Assembly (NCBI GenBank): GCA_963682175.1
Contig: OY821784.1
Coordinates: 25,463,621-25,527,620, forward strand
Direction of reading: 5' to 3'
Origin: Triglochin maritima
Lineage: Eukaryota; Streptophyta; Magnoliopsida; Alismatales; Juncaginaceae
DNA: 64,000 nucleotides
Shown in pieces: positions 1 to 12,023 of the stretch; position 1 is the stretch's first letter; the number at the start of each line of letters is the position of its first letter. The translations under genes were made by a program, and so were the position numbers. The notes below the pieces were generated by a model. It saw only the letters and a program-made list of their open reading frames with translations. It did no database searches and was not told the origin of the DNA.

Positions 1-1086
1 ATTACACATATACAATAAGATGGTAAGAATGCATTCCTATGGGCACAAGTGGAGGTAGTGTTTTCCTGTATAGGAGGTGTCTACTTAACATGGCAAGACC
101 CATCAATTCAATCACTAACCTATTTGATTAACATTCATAAACACGAGCTGGTTATTTCAGAAACTAAACAAGCATGGGAGGTGTGTTAAGATTTGTGGCA
201 AACCCCATCAAGTGAAGTACTATATTCTAACAAGCAATCATACATTCATATTAATCAACACATTTCAAAATAAAGCATTCTTCCATTCTTAATTGCATAT
301 ATATATGTATCATCTCCACCCCCCAGAAGGGAGTGGTTTTACTCACTAAACGTTAAACTAACTATTACACTAAGATAAGAAAACATATTAACTAACCTAG
401 ATTTAATAAAAGACAATTAAGCTAAACATGCAAGAACTATAAAAGAAGTAACAAAACAAGGAAAACTTTATTGATTTCAGACTCACAATACCAATAGCAT
501 CTCCCCACTTGAGTTTTTTGCTTCAAGTCTTTCACTTCAAGTAGAGAGAAGGTCCACTAAGCATGGAGTGATTACAGTAGAAAGTAAAAAGTTCTATTTA
601 TAGCCATAGAAAAAGGTAATCCAGGACAATACCCCGGTATGAGACTAAACAAATACAAGAAATAGACTAAATACGCTTTAATACACGACCCACATAAATC
701 TTAGCGGATCCGGAGCAATCCGGACAGCCAATCAGTGTTCCCCGACCGCTCATTGGCAGTCTACAGGGTTTGGATCACGCTGGGTTTTCTTCTGGGCTTT
801 TCTGGATATCTTTGTTTGTCTTTGATGCATCTACTTTGCTTGCAGGAGCTCCGACCCGAATAGAATTGCTAAAATACTCCCCATGATGGTGTGGAGTATT
901 CTTGTTTGCTCATTGGTCCTTCGATCTTACATTCAGGTCCTTCGATCATGCATCTTAGTCCTTGAGTCTTTCAACTCAGTCATTTTTCCTACTTTTAGGT
1001 CCTTTTATGCTTCTTCTCTTCAAACCTATTTATTTCGGAAATTCAAACATAAAACTCGTCACGTAAGTATGAAATGATGACAATCA
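1..1086 (-). mobile_element. Athila-like LTR, antisense, truncated by window edge
   Basis: Read on the minus strand, this begins at 1086 with a variant of the TGATTGACATC start that marks every LTR of this family in the window (9477, 15140, 31895, 37710 in sense; 17996, 27796, 40618 in antisense). It keeps the family landmarks in order: the GGTCCTT-rich block, a diverged GACCGC..GCGGTC palindrome near 724-762, and the antisense form of the 'TCCATCCCC..GGGGTGGAG' block near 318-345. The outer end lies beyond base 1. It abuts Copia RNase H coding sequence, so it probably inserted into that element, but the other end of the insertion cannot be seen. No coding potential. Confidence 0.8.
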
Positions 1087-1444
1087 GTGTTGCACTCTCA
1101 ACAACTGAAACCGAGTATGTGGCCGCCAGATGTTGTTGTGCGCAAATTCTTTGGATGAGGCAAACCCTCAAGGATTTAAGATTGAATTTCATACTATACC
1201 AATCTTTTGTGATAATACAAGTGTTATAAACCTATCTAAAAATGTAATTCTTCATTCAAGAACAAAGCATATAGATGTTCGCCATCATTTTCTTAGAGAT
1301 CATGCTCTTAAAGGTGATATTGAATTGAAATTCATTTCAACAAATGATCAATTAGCGGATATATTTAGAACACCCTTAAATGTTGATCAATTTGATAAAA
1401 CAAGACAAGAACTAGGCATGTGTAGTGCTAAAGAAATATCATAA
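1087..1444 (+). pseudogene. Copia (SIRE-like) RNase H, 3' fragment
   Basis: The plus strand encodes the C-terminal part of a Ty1/Copia RNase H. It opens with the conserved STTETEYVAA motif, then after a frameshift near 1150 continues with CDNTSVINLSKN, SRTKHIDVRHHFLRDH and QLADIFRTPL. These are the standard landmarks of the final RNase H domain of Copia Pol. The upstream pol is replaced by the antisense Athila-like LTR ending at 1086. The frameshift and missing upstream sequence make it non-functional. The SIRE assignment rests on the long post-pol region and the LTR at 2681. Confidence 0.85.
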
Positions 1445-2680
1445 TTCAATTACTTTGCTTAAGAGTCATTGCTTGAATTGAATGTTTTTGGTTCGGTTAT
1501 CTGAACAAGATGGATGACCGAACAAGGTTCGGTTATCCGAAGGGTTGTCTGGACCTTGTCTAGACTCGCACTTCTCGGTACATCGTTATATATATGGTTG
1601 ACCAAATCTTTTCGTTGTTAAAGTTAGTAAACTTCCCTATTCCCATTCCAACAATTAACAGAAAATATCTCGGACGACCGAAGTGTATGGGTGATTTTTT
1701 TAATTCTTTGTTGCAGCCTTTTTTAACGAATCTTCTCGCCTTTATTTGGGTATCCGATTTTGAATCGGATGACCGTTGTGCCTTTTTTGAACTTCCCTGC
1801 TTATTGGAGAACGGACGACCATGACCGCTTCGTTCATCCGGTGTCAAGATCCTGTGATTTTTCATCACTTACTGTCCACCTTATGTGGTAAACGGAACCC
1901 TAGTCGGTCGACCGAGTTCTGTGTTTTTCTAGCCGTTGGAGCTGGTCCAACGATCCTCTGAGGCACTTATGGTTGGCCGTTGGACACGATTTTCATGTTC
2001 AACCCCTCTATCTCCTATATATTTGGGTCCTCTCTTTCACTCCTACTATCCCCAAAACCAAACTCTTGGATCCTTCCCTTTCTCACACCACAAACCTTTC
2101 ATCTCTTCTTCAAATCTTCCTCATTCCCTACGGGTCCAAGGAAAATTCGTGCATCTAAGAAGATGGCAGAACCATCAAAGCAACCGACAACTAAGAGAGG
2201 AAAGAAACATGTTCCTCCGGGAAGAAGATGAGACTCAACCCCGACATACCTTCCTCTTCTACTCATTCGGCGAACGAACCCGTCGACCAATGGCATCTTC
2301 TACAATCTTAAGGTGGAGGAACACTACTACACAATTAGTGGTGCAAATCTAATTCTGGAGTGGAAGATCATCATCAAAGATTTCGAGCCGATTGGTCTCT
2401 CCACCTATCTCGTTGTTGATCACCTTGGAGATTTCTTTCATGACAAACTTCTGGTCCATTTCTTTGTGGAAGTTTGTCGTCAATTTTATGCCAATCTCCG
2501 GGAGACTACTAATAAGGATTGAGCTTCAATTTACTCATACTATGCATATTGTTAGGGGGAGCATCTTATACATGTATAGTTTACATATATGAAGGGGAGC
2601 AATCATATAGAAAAGGGGAGAACTTAAATTGAAACTCAAGCATTAGGATATAGATTTGCCATCATAAAAAAGGAGGAGAT
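1445..2680 (+). mobile_element. SIRE-like Copia post-pol region and polypurine tract
   Basis: About 1.2 kb lies between the RNase H end and the 3' LTR, as in SIRE/Maximus-type Copia elements, which often carry an env-like or spacer region here. No single long frame survives; the short frames at 1936-2352 overlap one another and show no recognised domain. The stretch holds several palindromic words of the TCGG..CCGA type (1535, 1670, 1905). The end is purine-rich (AAAAAAGGAGGAGAT, ending at 2680), a good polypurine tract directly before the LTR start TGTTGG. Confidence 0.65.
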
Positions 2681-3535
2681 TGTTGGTTTTTTGGCCTTAA
2701 TCTATATTAATTTTGATGATTAATGAAACTAATCTTAATCAATCAACCTAATCAATCAAAGTGAGCAAACACGAATACATGCATTGCATATATATTTGTA
2801 TACTTGCAATCCTCTTAATAGGTTGATCAAGACAATCAAGGAAATGAGCATTGGGACAAAGACATCAAGACTCAAGACTTGTTATCAAAGCTTTGGACCA
2901 AGACATGTAACTTTGTATTTATTGAGTTCATAAGGTTTTATGTAAACTTGAGCACTAGGATTTTGTCTCGTCATTCATCGGTAAACCGAACCTATTTTGG
3001 TCAACCGAATCGTGTCTAGTTCGGTCCACCAAACACCTTTCGGATACCCGAATACTTCCCACCAGTAAAACATAGGTGTTCTCTGGAATTGCCCCAATGG
3101 AAGACCGAACCACTTTCGGTCGACCGAATAGCCCTGGACCGGTTTTGGACTTTACTCCAATGGTCGCTTTTGTATTGAGTCTCTAGAGCCCAATTGACTT
3201 GTCCCATTTCGGAAGACCGAATATCCATCGGTCAACCAATTCCTTATTGGCTTTAGGAGCCCAACGGCTATTTACACGTAGAACCTGACCGTTATCGTTA
3301 AACCAATTTCCCACTCAATGTCAGTGCAAAACCCGTGCTAACTTATGTCTACCGAAGTGTACACGGTCAACCGAACTTGAGTAGATCAGAGCCCAACCAA
3401 TTCTACTATCCACCTTGAAACGGTGAACCGAATGGATTTCAGTTAACTGAACTTAATTAGGGCTAATTAGATAAAAGCTACTGGAGGTTGGTGATCTGAT
3501 ACATAATCGGTCAACTGAGTTCTTCGTTTAGACCA
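2681..3535 (+). mobile_element. SIRE-like Copia 3' LTR (truncated)
   Basis: It starts TGTTGG right after the polypurine tract and matches, over its first ~250 bases, the LTR that begins at 63748. The antisense LTR ending at 62695 is a more distant relative. From 2980 onward it is dense in imperfect palindromes such as TTCGGTCGACCGAA, TTCGGATACCCGAA and CGGTCAACCGAA. Its 3' end is not found: around 3535 it passes into a Tekay-type LTR, so it is truncated by that element. Confidence 0.75.
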
Positions 3536-5875
3536 ATTCTTCGGACCCGCTCTCCTGCTATAATAATAATAAGTCCACTCTCCGCAGTTATGCATAATTG
3601 ACTTCTTGGAATGTCAAATTGTGTTATGGCATGCTTGGTTTAGTAGATTTTATCAGATTTCTTGTTGGTCGATCAGGTGCGACACATCGGACGAGCGCGC
3701 GGTTGTTTGACTCGATCGACTCAATTTGGGCCCGAGTGAGTGTAGGGTCTGTTTTGGACTAAAACCGTGTTGAAGTGGCATGGAATTGCAAGGGTTTCAT
3801 TAGGGTTTGGATGTGCATTGTCGTGGCTTTTGGATGTCTTTGGAATGGTGCCATTTTGGCATGCCTTAATGTGACTTGAATAGCCATGAAGCCTATGGAA
3901 GTTGGAGGGTTGTTTGCAAACAAAACCCCCTCAACCCAAGCCATCCCTACCCTCTCACTCCCTCACCCATGAAATTCAGACCCTCTGCATCTCCCTCTCC
4001 GGTGTGCTAGTGGTTGGAGCTCCGACGAGTCAAGTGGTGCAAGCTAGAGTGCATCTTCTGGGAGCAACTAGACGAAGATCTGGGTGGGCTGATCTCCGGT
4101 AATTTCGGGCAATGTTTTTCATGATATCAGGTATGCTCCTTGAAGAGTTGTATGGGGGGTATTGGCTTGAGGGCCATCCAACACCATGTTGGTGGTTGGT
4201 GCAATCGGTTGCACCAACAACCGAGTTCCCTTCTAGCGTACGCATGGAGCATGCGCTAGATGGGGCTGGCTGTGGGGCAGCCAGAGGGACCAGGGTTCTG
4301 GTGAGCTCTGGTGAGGTCCGACCAGGAGTGATGAGGTTTCTTCTGGGCTGAGTTTTGGGGTGGACACGGATCTGGTTGGGTGTGTCTGGTGCACACAAGA
4401 TCCGACTAGGATTTGTCTTCAAGCCTCTTGACTCTTTGTTTGGATCCGCTGGCTGGTCCAGCCCTTCTAGACGGTGGCAAGGGTCAGGAAAAGGTGTGTA
4501 ACAACCCTAGGGAGGCTAGCGGTGAGGGGGATCTAGATGGGCTAGCTCGGTCTGAGCATCATGCGCTTGAATGGGCTAGCCATGCGGTCAGTGCACCATG
4601 TGCATCAGCTTGCTCGGTTGTTGGGCTGAGCTGCTTGGATGGATCTCTACTGACCATCCCACCATAGACGGCCTGAGAGGGATACTCTAAGGACGTGGGT
4701 TGGAGTGATCAAGGGCTCATGCATATGGTTGTGAGTCGATTGAACTTGTTAGCTTGTCTTTTGTTAGTTATCGTGTTCTATGTGTTGAAGGTGTTTTGCT
4801 CTATATGACTTGTTGTGTTTCAGTAGTAGATATAATGTGGTTATATGATCTGATGTGTGTGTATTCCTGATGTTGTAGTCATGCATGCACTTATGAATGT
4901 AAATGGGCTCTTTCATATCATGTGTTGATCGTGTCATGTTCTAAAGCAACATATTAACCCGTTACATGCATGTATGCTAGTTTAGAGATCTATATCGTCT
5001 ACTGATATTTTATGCATGTTCCAACATGATTATCGTACTGATATACATGTAATCCATACCCATATCAACTCTGGTCATGCTCTGAGATTTCAGTTATCAC
5101 CGCATATAAACTCTGAAATTAAGGATGCATGCTATCGATTATTGTGGAGTGTGATTTTGATATATCTAGTTGTAATGCATCATCCTATTGCATCTCTCAT
5201 GTCTATATGTTACTGAAGTTAAGTGTTATGATATGGTTATGTATGACCCTTAGGATATCAGACCTTTTAACATCCTTATCATGACCCATAGATTACTCGA
5301 TTAGCTATTGTCTTGATTTGCTGATCCGGTTACGATTGCTTGCTATTGTGAATTTCGTTTGATTTCTGATTGGGATGTTCTGATTTGATTTGTTTGGGGG
5401 CTGTTAAAAGGGTATCCATTACATTTCCTTGAGCTCATTCCGTACACTATAGATGCATTAGATTTTAGATGCTTAAGTAGCTTGCATCACATTTAATCTG
5501 ATTAATAATTCTGGGCACATTCTGTTTTTGGGCCGACGGGCCACGAGTGGGTCCTCTAGGTAGCGAGCCATTCGCATAAGACCTTCACGTTTGGAGGCCA
5601 GGCATAAGATAAGTCTTAGGCAGGCGCGCTGCCATTCTGTCTCTGGGTAGGTATTCACAAGTTTGCGATGGCACCATGTAGGTCACTTGCCGTGAATTGG
5701 GACACCTATCCGCGCGCACCACTTTGTGCCGAGCGGTGGGTCACTGTCGAGTGACCGCCTTTGACCAGCGAGGCTGGTGTTCTTGTTCCTATTGAGGAAT
5801 GATTCGGGTGCGCCCGACTGACATGACTTATTGAGTCGTAGCCTTCCGTTGCATGATCAAACTTGACATTCTAAT
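3536..5875 (+). mobile_element. Tekay-type Gypsy LTR, sense, partial
   Basis: The first ~340 bases (CTCTCCTGCTATAATA.. to ..TGGCATGCC, ~3545-3875) are the reverse complement of 6765-7089. The end (5830-5865, 'GACTTATTGAGTCGTAGCCTTCCGTTGCATGAT') matches the antisense LTR at 17107-17620. Together these mark one long LTR family of the Tekay/Del kind, whose LTRs commonly exceed 2 kb. The middle is GC-richer (4200-4680). No polypurine tract precedes it and the 3' end is lost at ~5875, so it is a 5' or solo LTR. The short frames inside it (4030-4422, 4413-4667) are not genes. Confidence 0.6.
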
Positions 5876-6764
5876 TAAATTAATTATGGACCAATTCCAT
5901 GCATGATCTAATTAATTCTTAAATTAATTCTGCACAAAACCGTCTGGACCGGTCGACCATTTGGAGGTTCGGTCGACCGCTCGAACCAAGTTTCGGTCGA
6001 CCGTTTAACATTCGGTCGATCGCTCGTAACAATAAAAATTTCATCGCAATGTTCGGTCGACCGACCGATATATTCGGTCGACCATTCCGAACAGACGAAA
6101 ATTCCCTGTTATCGGTCGAGACATGTCTGGTCGACCATGCCCGATCGGTCGACCGTTTACTGCTAACCAGTCGACCATTTGAGCACTGTTCTGTAGACTT
6201 GTCAAATTTCGGTCTAACCCGTACAAAATTTGACATTTCGGGATTAGTAGTAAATTCACAACTTATGTAACATATTATCCTATGTAATGATCAATCATTA
6301 CACCCCATAATATTTACATCACATATGAATTTAATTTAGATTCTAATTATGTTATTAATCACAACATATTTTTGATTTTGCTTGTTCACCCCATGTGTCA
6401 TATTTTCTACATGAAACCCGACACATCTTATGAACTCAAAATCCCCATTTCTTGTTTCCCAGTTTTGTCGTGTGACCTATGGGAGGATCTAAACTAAGTT
6501 GGCAGTGATATTAAGAACTTAATATCACAAGCTATAAGCGGTATCTAGCTACACATTATAGCTCCCAATTAGTTAGATGTCTTAATTCCACTCGAACCGA
6601 AACCCGATCCATTTAGTGATGGAGTGCACCACTTGTGTCCGTCCCTTGCCACATGATATTAAGAATACACACAAAGTAGTATTGTGTCATCTTTGTATTA
6701 GTATTCATTTCTTGATCTCTTCAAGCTAGTTATAAATATGTGACTTAACTCAAATCACATCAAG
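5876..6764. repeat. Unassigned LTR-like block with GGTCGACC palindromes
   Basis: A roughly 890-base non-coding block sits between two oppositely oriented Tekay LTR pieces. Its left part (5940-6200) contains about ten copies of CGGTCGACCG or close variants in 250 bases. The rest is AT-rich with a TATAAATA-like word near 6732 (minus strand). The layout resembles a Copia-type LTR read on the minus strand, but I find no polypurine tract, primer site or coding sequence to prove it. Confidence 0.4.
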
Positions 6765-7089
6765 GCATGCCAAAATGGCACCAGAAAAGGCATCCCAAAA
6801 GCCACGAAAATGCACATCCAAACCCTAATGCAACCCTTCCAATTCCACACCACTTCAGCACGGGTTTAGCACAAAACCGACCCTACACTCACTCGGACCC
6901 AAATTGATTCGATCGAGTCAAACCACCGCGCACTAGCCCGATGTGTCACACCCGATTTACCAACGAGAAATCCGATCAAATCTACTTAAACAAACATACC
7001 ATAACACAAATTGACATTCTAAGAACTAAATTATGCATAACCGAGGAGAGTGGACTTATTAATATTATAGCAGGAGAGTGGGTCTTGCA
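6765..7089 (-). mobile_element. Tekay-type 3' LTR, antisense, truncated
   Basis: On the minus strand the LTR starts TGCAAGACCC at 7089, immediately after a polypurine tract (AAGGGGGGTAGG, 7091-7102). Before that lies the conserved end of chromovirus pol, TTTCGAGGACGAAAT (7108-7122), the usual '..GRNxF' tail that precedes the 3' LTR in Tekay elements. The LTR runs to the GGCATGCC word at ~6765 and then stops abruptly at the unassigned block. It is the inverted partner of 3545-3875. Confidence 0.7.
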
Positions 7090-9476
7090 ACCTACCCCCC
7101 TTAAATAAATTTCGTCCTCGAAATTTGCTATCCCTAACTCTTAATAAGAGCTATGGATACAAACTCCTTACATCATCCTCTGGACACAAACTTTGCAGTA
7201 ACAACAAAAACAAGTGGCACTGTAAAAACATTGCCAACAATGGCCATGAGACAATAACTACAGTATCGAATTCTTGGCCTCTAAACCTATATACGTATGA
7301 CCCAACAACAACAACCTAATCATGCATGATCATAATGCCTATTGACAACAAACAAATTAGGAAGGTCACAGAAATTACAGTAACTAAACAGACATTAACA
7401 TATAATATATTTATATCTATATATACAAGGTGTATGAGAACAACAAATAAAACATGGAATTAATGACAAGATCTTGATAGAAATACTCATGCACAATATA
7501 TATATATATAGGCTGCGATTAGATCATGTGCTAATAACAAGATCTCCATGTGTTTATATATCTACATGCATATGATGTATGAGGATAGCAATTAAGACGT
7601 GTAATCATGATAAGATCTCGATGGCTAAATATATATGGGCATGATGTATCTACACAACCAATAAATCGTGGAATCATAGTCATAAAATCACAACACGAAC
7701 TTACTTGCATGCACGACATGCACTCACGTCATCATACACATAACAGAAGCAACAACAATTATAATAAATTAGGTATAGCACATGCCATGATAATCGTAGA
7801 TCGCGAGAATCAAACATGCAACCTGTGGGAGCTATGGTCATGATGAGATGATTACACAAAACTTCACTCTACTATAACGCAATCGTGGGTTTAGAATTCA
7901 TTCATGCATGAATCTAAGTATGTTTAGGAGATATATGAGACAATATGCATAATACAAGATCCCACGATGCAATCATGATAATACGAGTGATAGGCGTGGA
8001 TGCATGAATGGATGGCAAATCACTTCTGATTCCAACATTTTAGAGCATAGCATCATGCACATAGTTGAATTAAAATGTTCGGTTAGCCTTTTCATGTAGT
8101 GCAATTTCCTGTTTCAAGCACACTATGTCATGCGTGCAAGTATAACTTCCTAACAATAATCTAAACATGAATGGTCACATAAATCTAGTAGCTAAATAAT
8201 ACATAGACATGCAACATCTTAAAACCAACTTAGTTAGGAAAGAATCACCAGTATTTAGCAACTAAAGATACATCAACATGTAGCACCTTCACAACAATTA
8301 AATTATGGGATAAAAATAAAGATAAGATCTCAAAGGATAATTATACATGTATGTGATGTACCTAATTAACAGAAAATGAAATTCAAACAATAGCATGTAT
8401 TCAGTATGAGAAACACATCCATAACAAAAAGAGGTATCACAAAAGAGATACTACAAGCATTATATGGCAAGAACATTAGATTTCAGACCACATGCACGTT
8501 AGTTCTAGCAACACCCAACATGATCAGAGATGATATGAACATGCACAAGTATATAACAATAACATAAGGTAATGAAACATGCTATTATTATCAATAGTCC
8601 AAACCGATTTATAAATTGATATACATGCATGCATTCAGATTTGCTTACTACTTATAAGTCATAGAATGAGTTGCATAAAACATGGATAAGTTCTGATTTC
8701 GTTTTCATGTGAGAGCATAACAAGACACATTAGAGGAGGCATACGAAAATCAGATTATATATGTGATATGGCTACTGCTGGGACGAAATCAAACTAGATT
8801 AGCAATCGACACATAACAACCCTACTGATTAACTTAACATCACAAATGAAAATATGCAACTTATTCTCAGATGAGATGTCATGAATATATCTTAGGAAAT
8901 TGTCAAATCAGAGCGTATACTTGTATTGATCGGTACAGGACTAAAATCAAAATAAGTCATGATGTATTATTTAGACCTATTAGGTAGATCACGCATAGAT
9001 ATAGGGTCTAAAATAAGTGATGACTTATGAACTACTGACATAACATGTCATGAAATCATGCAAGATTAGGTGACCTAAAATAGTAACAATTCATGTAAGT
9101 AATGTCTGAACGAAATTATAAATCCATACATGAATATAATACCTAAATCAGCAAGCACCTCATGCAAGGAAATCTGGACTCATTGCTAAGTCACTCATAG
9201 ACCTAGGATTTGACATCATTAATGATTCATGCAAATATCACCTCAACAAAGTCATGAAATAATAAAGAAGCATGAGTTCTAAAATCAGTAACACCCTAGA
9301 AAAATCGCATGTTACAGCATGTTAAATACATTAACAGATCAACGAAGAAATCATAATTTCAAACAACAAGAGGTGGTGCCAAATCACGCACAAAATGCAT
9401 GCAAACACTACCCCAACTTGCTCCCCACAGCCCAACCTCATTCCTTCTGGTTTCTTCATCAAACCAACAAGGAAAT
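7090..9476 (-). mobile_element. Interior of antisense Tekay-like element (no coding sequence)
   Basis: This stretch joins the polypurine tract at 7091-7102 on the left and, once A1 (9477-16532) is removed, the leader at 16538-17091 on the right. It is AT-rich, with frequent CATGCATGCAT words. It contains no gag or pol motif on either strand, so the element would be non-autonomous or heavily rearranged. An alternative is that it is itself a decayed LTR of the same family. Confidence 0.4.
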
Positions 9477-10868
9477 TGATTGACATCATTTCATGCTCAT
9501 ATTTGTATCTTATATCCATTATCTTTCACCTAAATAATGCTATGTTACGAGTTTTATGTTTAGTTTTCAGGAATAAATAGGTTTGAAGAGATGAAGCATA
9601 AAAGGACCCAAAAGCTGGAAAAAAATAATGAATTGTGAGATCTGTGGACCAAGATGCAAGGAAGAAGGACCTGAATGCAAGACCGAAGGACCTAAGAGCA
9701 AAACAGAATACTCCTCACCATCATGGGGAGTATTTTGGCAATTCTATTCGGGTCGGAGCTCCAACATGCAAAATAGATGCATCAAATACCAACAAAGCCT
9801 TCCAGAAAAGCCCACAAGAAATTCCAGAGCGATCCGGACATTGTAGACCGCTAATTGGCGGTCACTTTTGGCCCAAATGCGCTCAAATTTCTCCAGCACA
9901 TGTCTTAGAGGATGTTTAGGCTATTTGTGGTATCTGTTTAGTCCCACATCGGGGGATTGTCCCGGATTAGCTTTTTCCATGGCTATAAATAGAACTCTTC
10001 ACCTCCTATTATAATCACTCCATATTTTAAGTGGCTATTCTTCCTACTAGAAGTGAGGCCTTGAAGCACACACTAAAGTAGGAGGATGCTACTTTTAATG
10101 TGAGTCATTTTATCAATAAAGTTTTATGTTTCTTTCATTGTTTGTTTTATGCTTCTTTTATTGTTGTGCATGTTTTAGTTTAATCGTCTTTTGATTCTAG
10201 CTTAGTTTTAATATGCTTTCTTTCCATAGTTTAATAATTAGTGTAATGTTTAGTGAGTAGTTCCATCCCCTTTGGGGGGTGGAGTAGATGTACATACATG
10301 CATTAGAGAATGGGATGAATGCTCTAATTTCAATGTGTTGATTAAACATGAATGTATGCTTGCTTGTTTAGGATATAATTTACAACTTGATGAGTTTTGC
10401 CAAAATGATTAGACACCTCTCATGCTTGTTTAGGTTCTGAAATAAACACCTTGCATATGTAAATGTTAATCAACTAAGTTGGTGAATAGATTGATAGGTT
10501 TTGCCATAACATTTAGACACTTCCTATGCTTGATAAACACCACCTTCATGTGCTTAAAGAATGTATTCTACACCCACCTCTTTGCTTGTGTGCACTCACT
10601 CCACCCCTTAGGGGTTTTCCCTTCCTGAAATTTCAGCATTCTTGTTTTGTTCTTAGCTTAGTTCTTATTTCATCGTTTGTTTGCTTCTTTCACCTTTCAT
10701 ACTTCTTAGAGTAGTTTAGTGTAGAGTCGCATAATCAATCATCTTCTCCGTTTTTTCGCCACTTGATTTCGTACAAACAAGAGGCTGCTCACCTCCCTGA
10801 GGACGACCCGTACTTGCCACCGCTTCATCGCGGCCGTGCACTTGCGGTTTTAAATAAAACGTTCAACA
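9477..10868 (+). repeat. A1 5' LTR
   Basis: 1,392 bases, TG..CA ended. It carries a palindrome GACCGCTAATTGGCGGTC at 9846-9863, a TATA box TATAAATA at 9984-9991 and an AATAAA-type signal near 10116. The arrangement is U3 (palindrome, TATA), then R/U5 with the '..CCCCTTTGGGGGGTGGAG' block at 10268-10285. Confidence 0.92.
9984..9991 (+). promoter_or_regulatory. TATA box of Athila-like LTR (A1)
   Basis: TATAAATA follows the conserved GATTAGCTTTTTCCATGGC and precedes AGAACTCTTCACC. The same arrangement is present in A2 (32423-32430) and, antisense, in element B (near 27268), so it is the likely core promoter of the family. Confidence 0.6.
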
Positions 10869-10874
10869 AGTTTT

Positions 10875-10892
10875 TGGCGCCGTTGCCGGGGA
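10875..10892 (+). other. Primer binding site (tRNA-Asp type) of A1
   Basis: TGGCGCCGTTGCCGGGGA lies six bases after the LTR end. This is the primer site typical of Athila-group Gypsy elements, usually matched to tRNA-Asp; the tRNA identity is from general knowledge. Identical sites occur in A2 (33449-33466) and antisense in B (24263-24280). Confidence 0.8.
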
Positions 10893-12023
10893 GGTGCCAG
10901 TCCAGACTCTTGTTTAGACGATTCGAGTGGATTTGATCCTTTTTTTTTAGTTTTGTGTTGTCTCAGGACATTTGGGATTCAAGGATAAAGCAGCAGGAAA
11001 AATTTGGGAACACTTCAAGCCCTCAAGACCGCCAAATAGCGGTCTGGGACCGCTGTTTGGCGGCCTGGTGAGACATTTTCACCCCCAGTTTTCTTCTGTT
11101 TGTTTCTATTTACAGTTTAGTTATCTGGGAGCCCAATTTGGCATGTGTGAACCTAAAGTTTGCTCCCAGATCAATAAATAACCAATCAACCCTCCTTTAA
11201 TCAACTTGGACACTAAAACCCAAAGCAAAAGATTAGGCATTTGCTATGTTTAGGTCATGCATCATCTAGTAAGGACTTGAGCATGTTAATTGTCTTCTCT
11301 TAGTTTTAATCTTTGTCGTTGATTGCTGGAGCGAGGTACGCATTCCTTAACACTCATTCACGCATTAGGACATTCATTAGTGAGTAAGGTTTGCATCGAA
11401 ACAAGAGTGAGGTGAGTGTTTGCTTGGTGAGTTGCTTGCTAGCTTAAGGATCAAAACATCTTAAGGGGCACCACCTATAGTCTTCAAAGATAAGGTGGGG
11501 GATTTCATCACCCCTTCCTTAGACCCAAAAAGCACACTCAAGTAAAGCCTTAATCTAAAAGCAAGTAGACATTGGCCATTAGGACTTGGGCGCATTAGGA
11601 GAGTGAACCGGTCACAACCGTCATAGCCTGATCGGTGTCGCCCACTTTGTCGATAGTAGGAGAGACGAGATCTCCGGATCTTGGCTCACTTGCTGGGCAT
11701 TGTGGTCTTCGTCGTAGGGAGGTGAGGCGTGTTGAGGCCGTGTGACCTCGCAGTTAGGCGTCGTCTAGCTGTAAGGACCCATAGCTAGCCTAAGCTTGTT
11801 TGAGCCGTGTTTGCTAGACTAGGCTTCTAACCTCACCCTTTACCCACGCTAGTTTTTAGGGATTCGTCCCTTCTCCTCTGAGTCATCTTCTTCTCACCTA
11901 CTTCTACGTTTTAGTCTCCTCCACTTTACACTCTCTGTTAGCGTTTTAGGGTCGAGTCGAGCACTTTTTGCGAGGTTGGCCTCGTGGTGGTGAGAGTGAT
12001 CGACTCGAGAGTTCTTTGTCGAG

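Noticed and set aside
1560..1868. 102- and 76-codon frames on opposite strands
   Set aside because: Mutual shadows in Copia post-pol spacer with no domain.
4030..4667. Overlapping open frames on both strands (130 and 84 codons)
   Set aside because: They lie in the GC-richer part of a Tekay LTR, on opposite strands, with no domain and no splice or family support.
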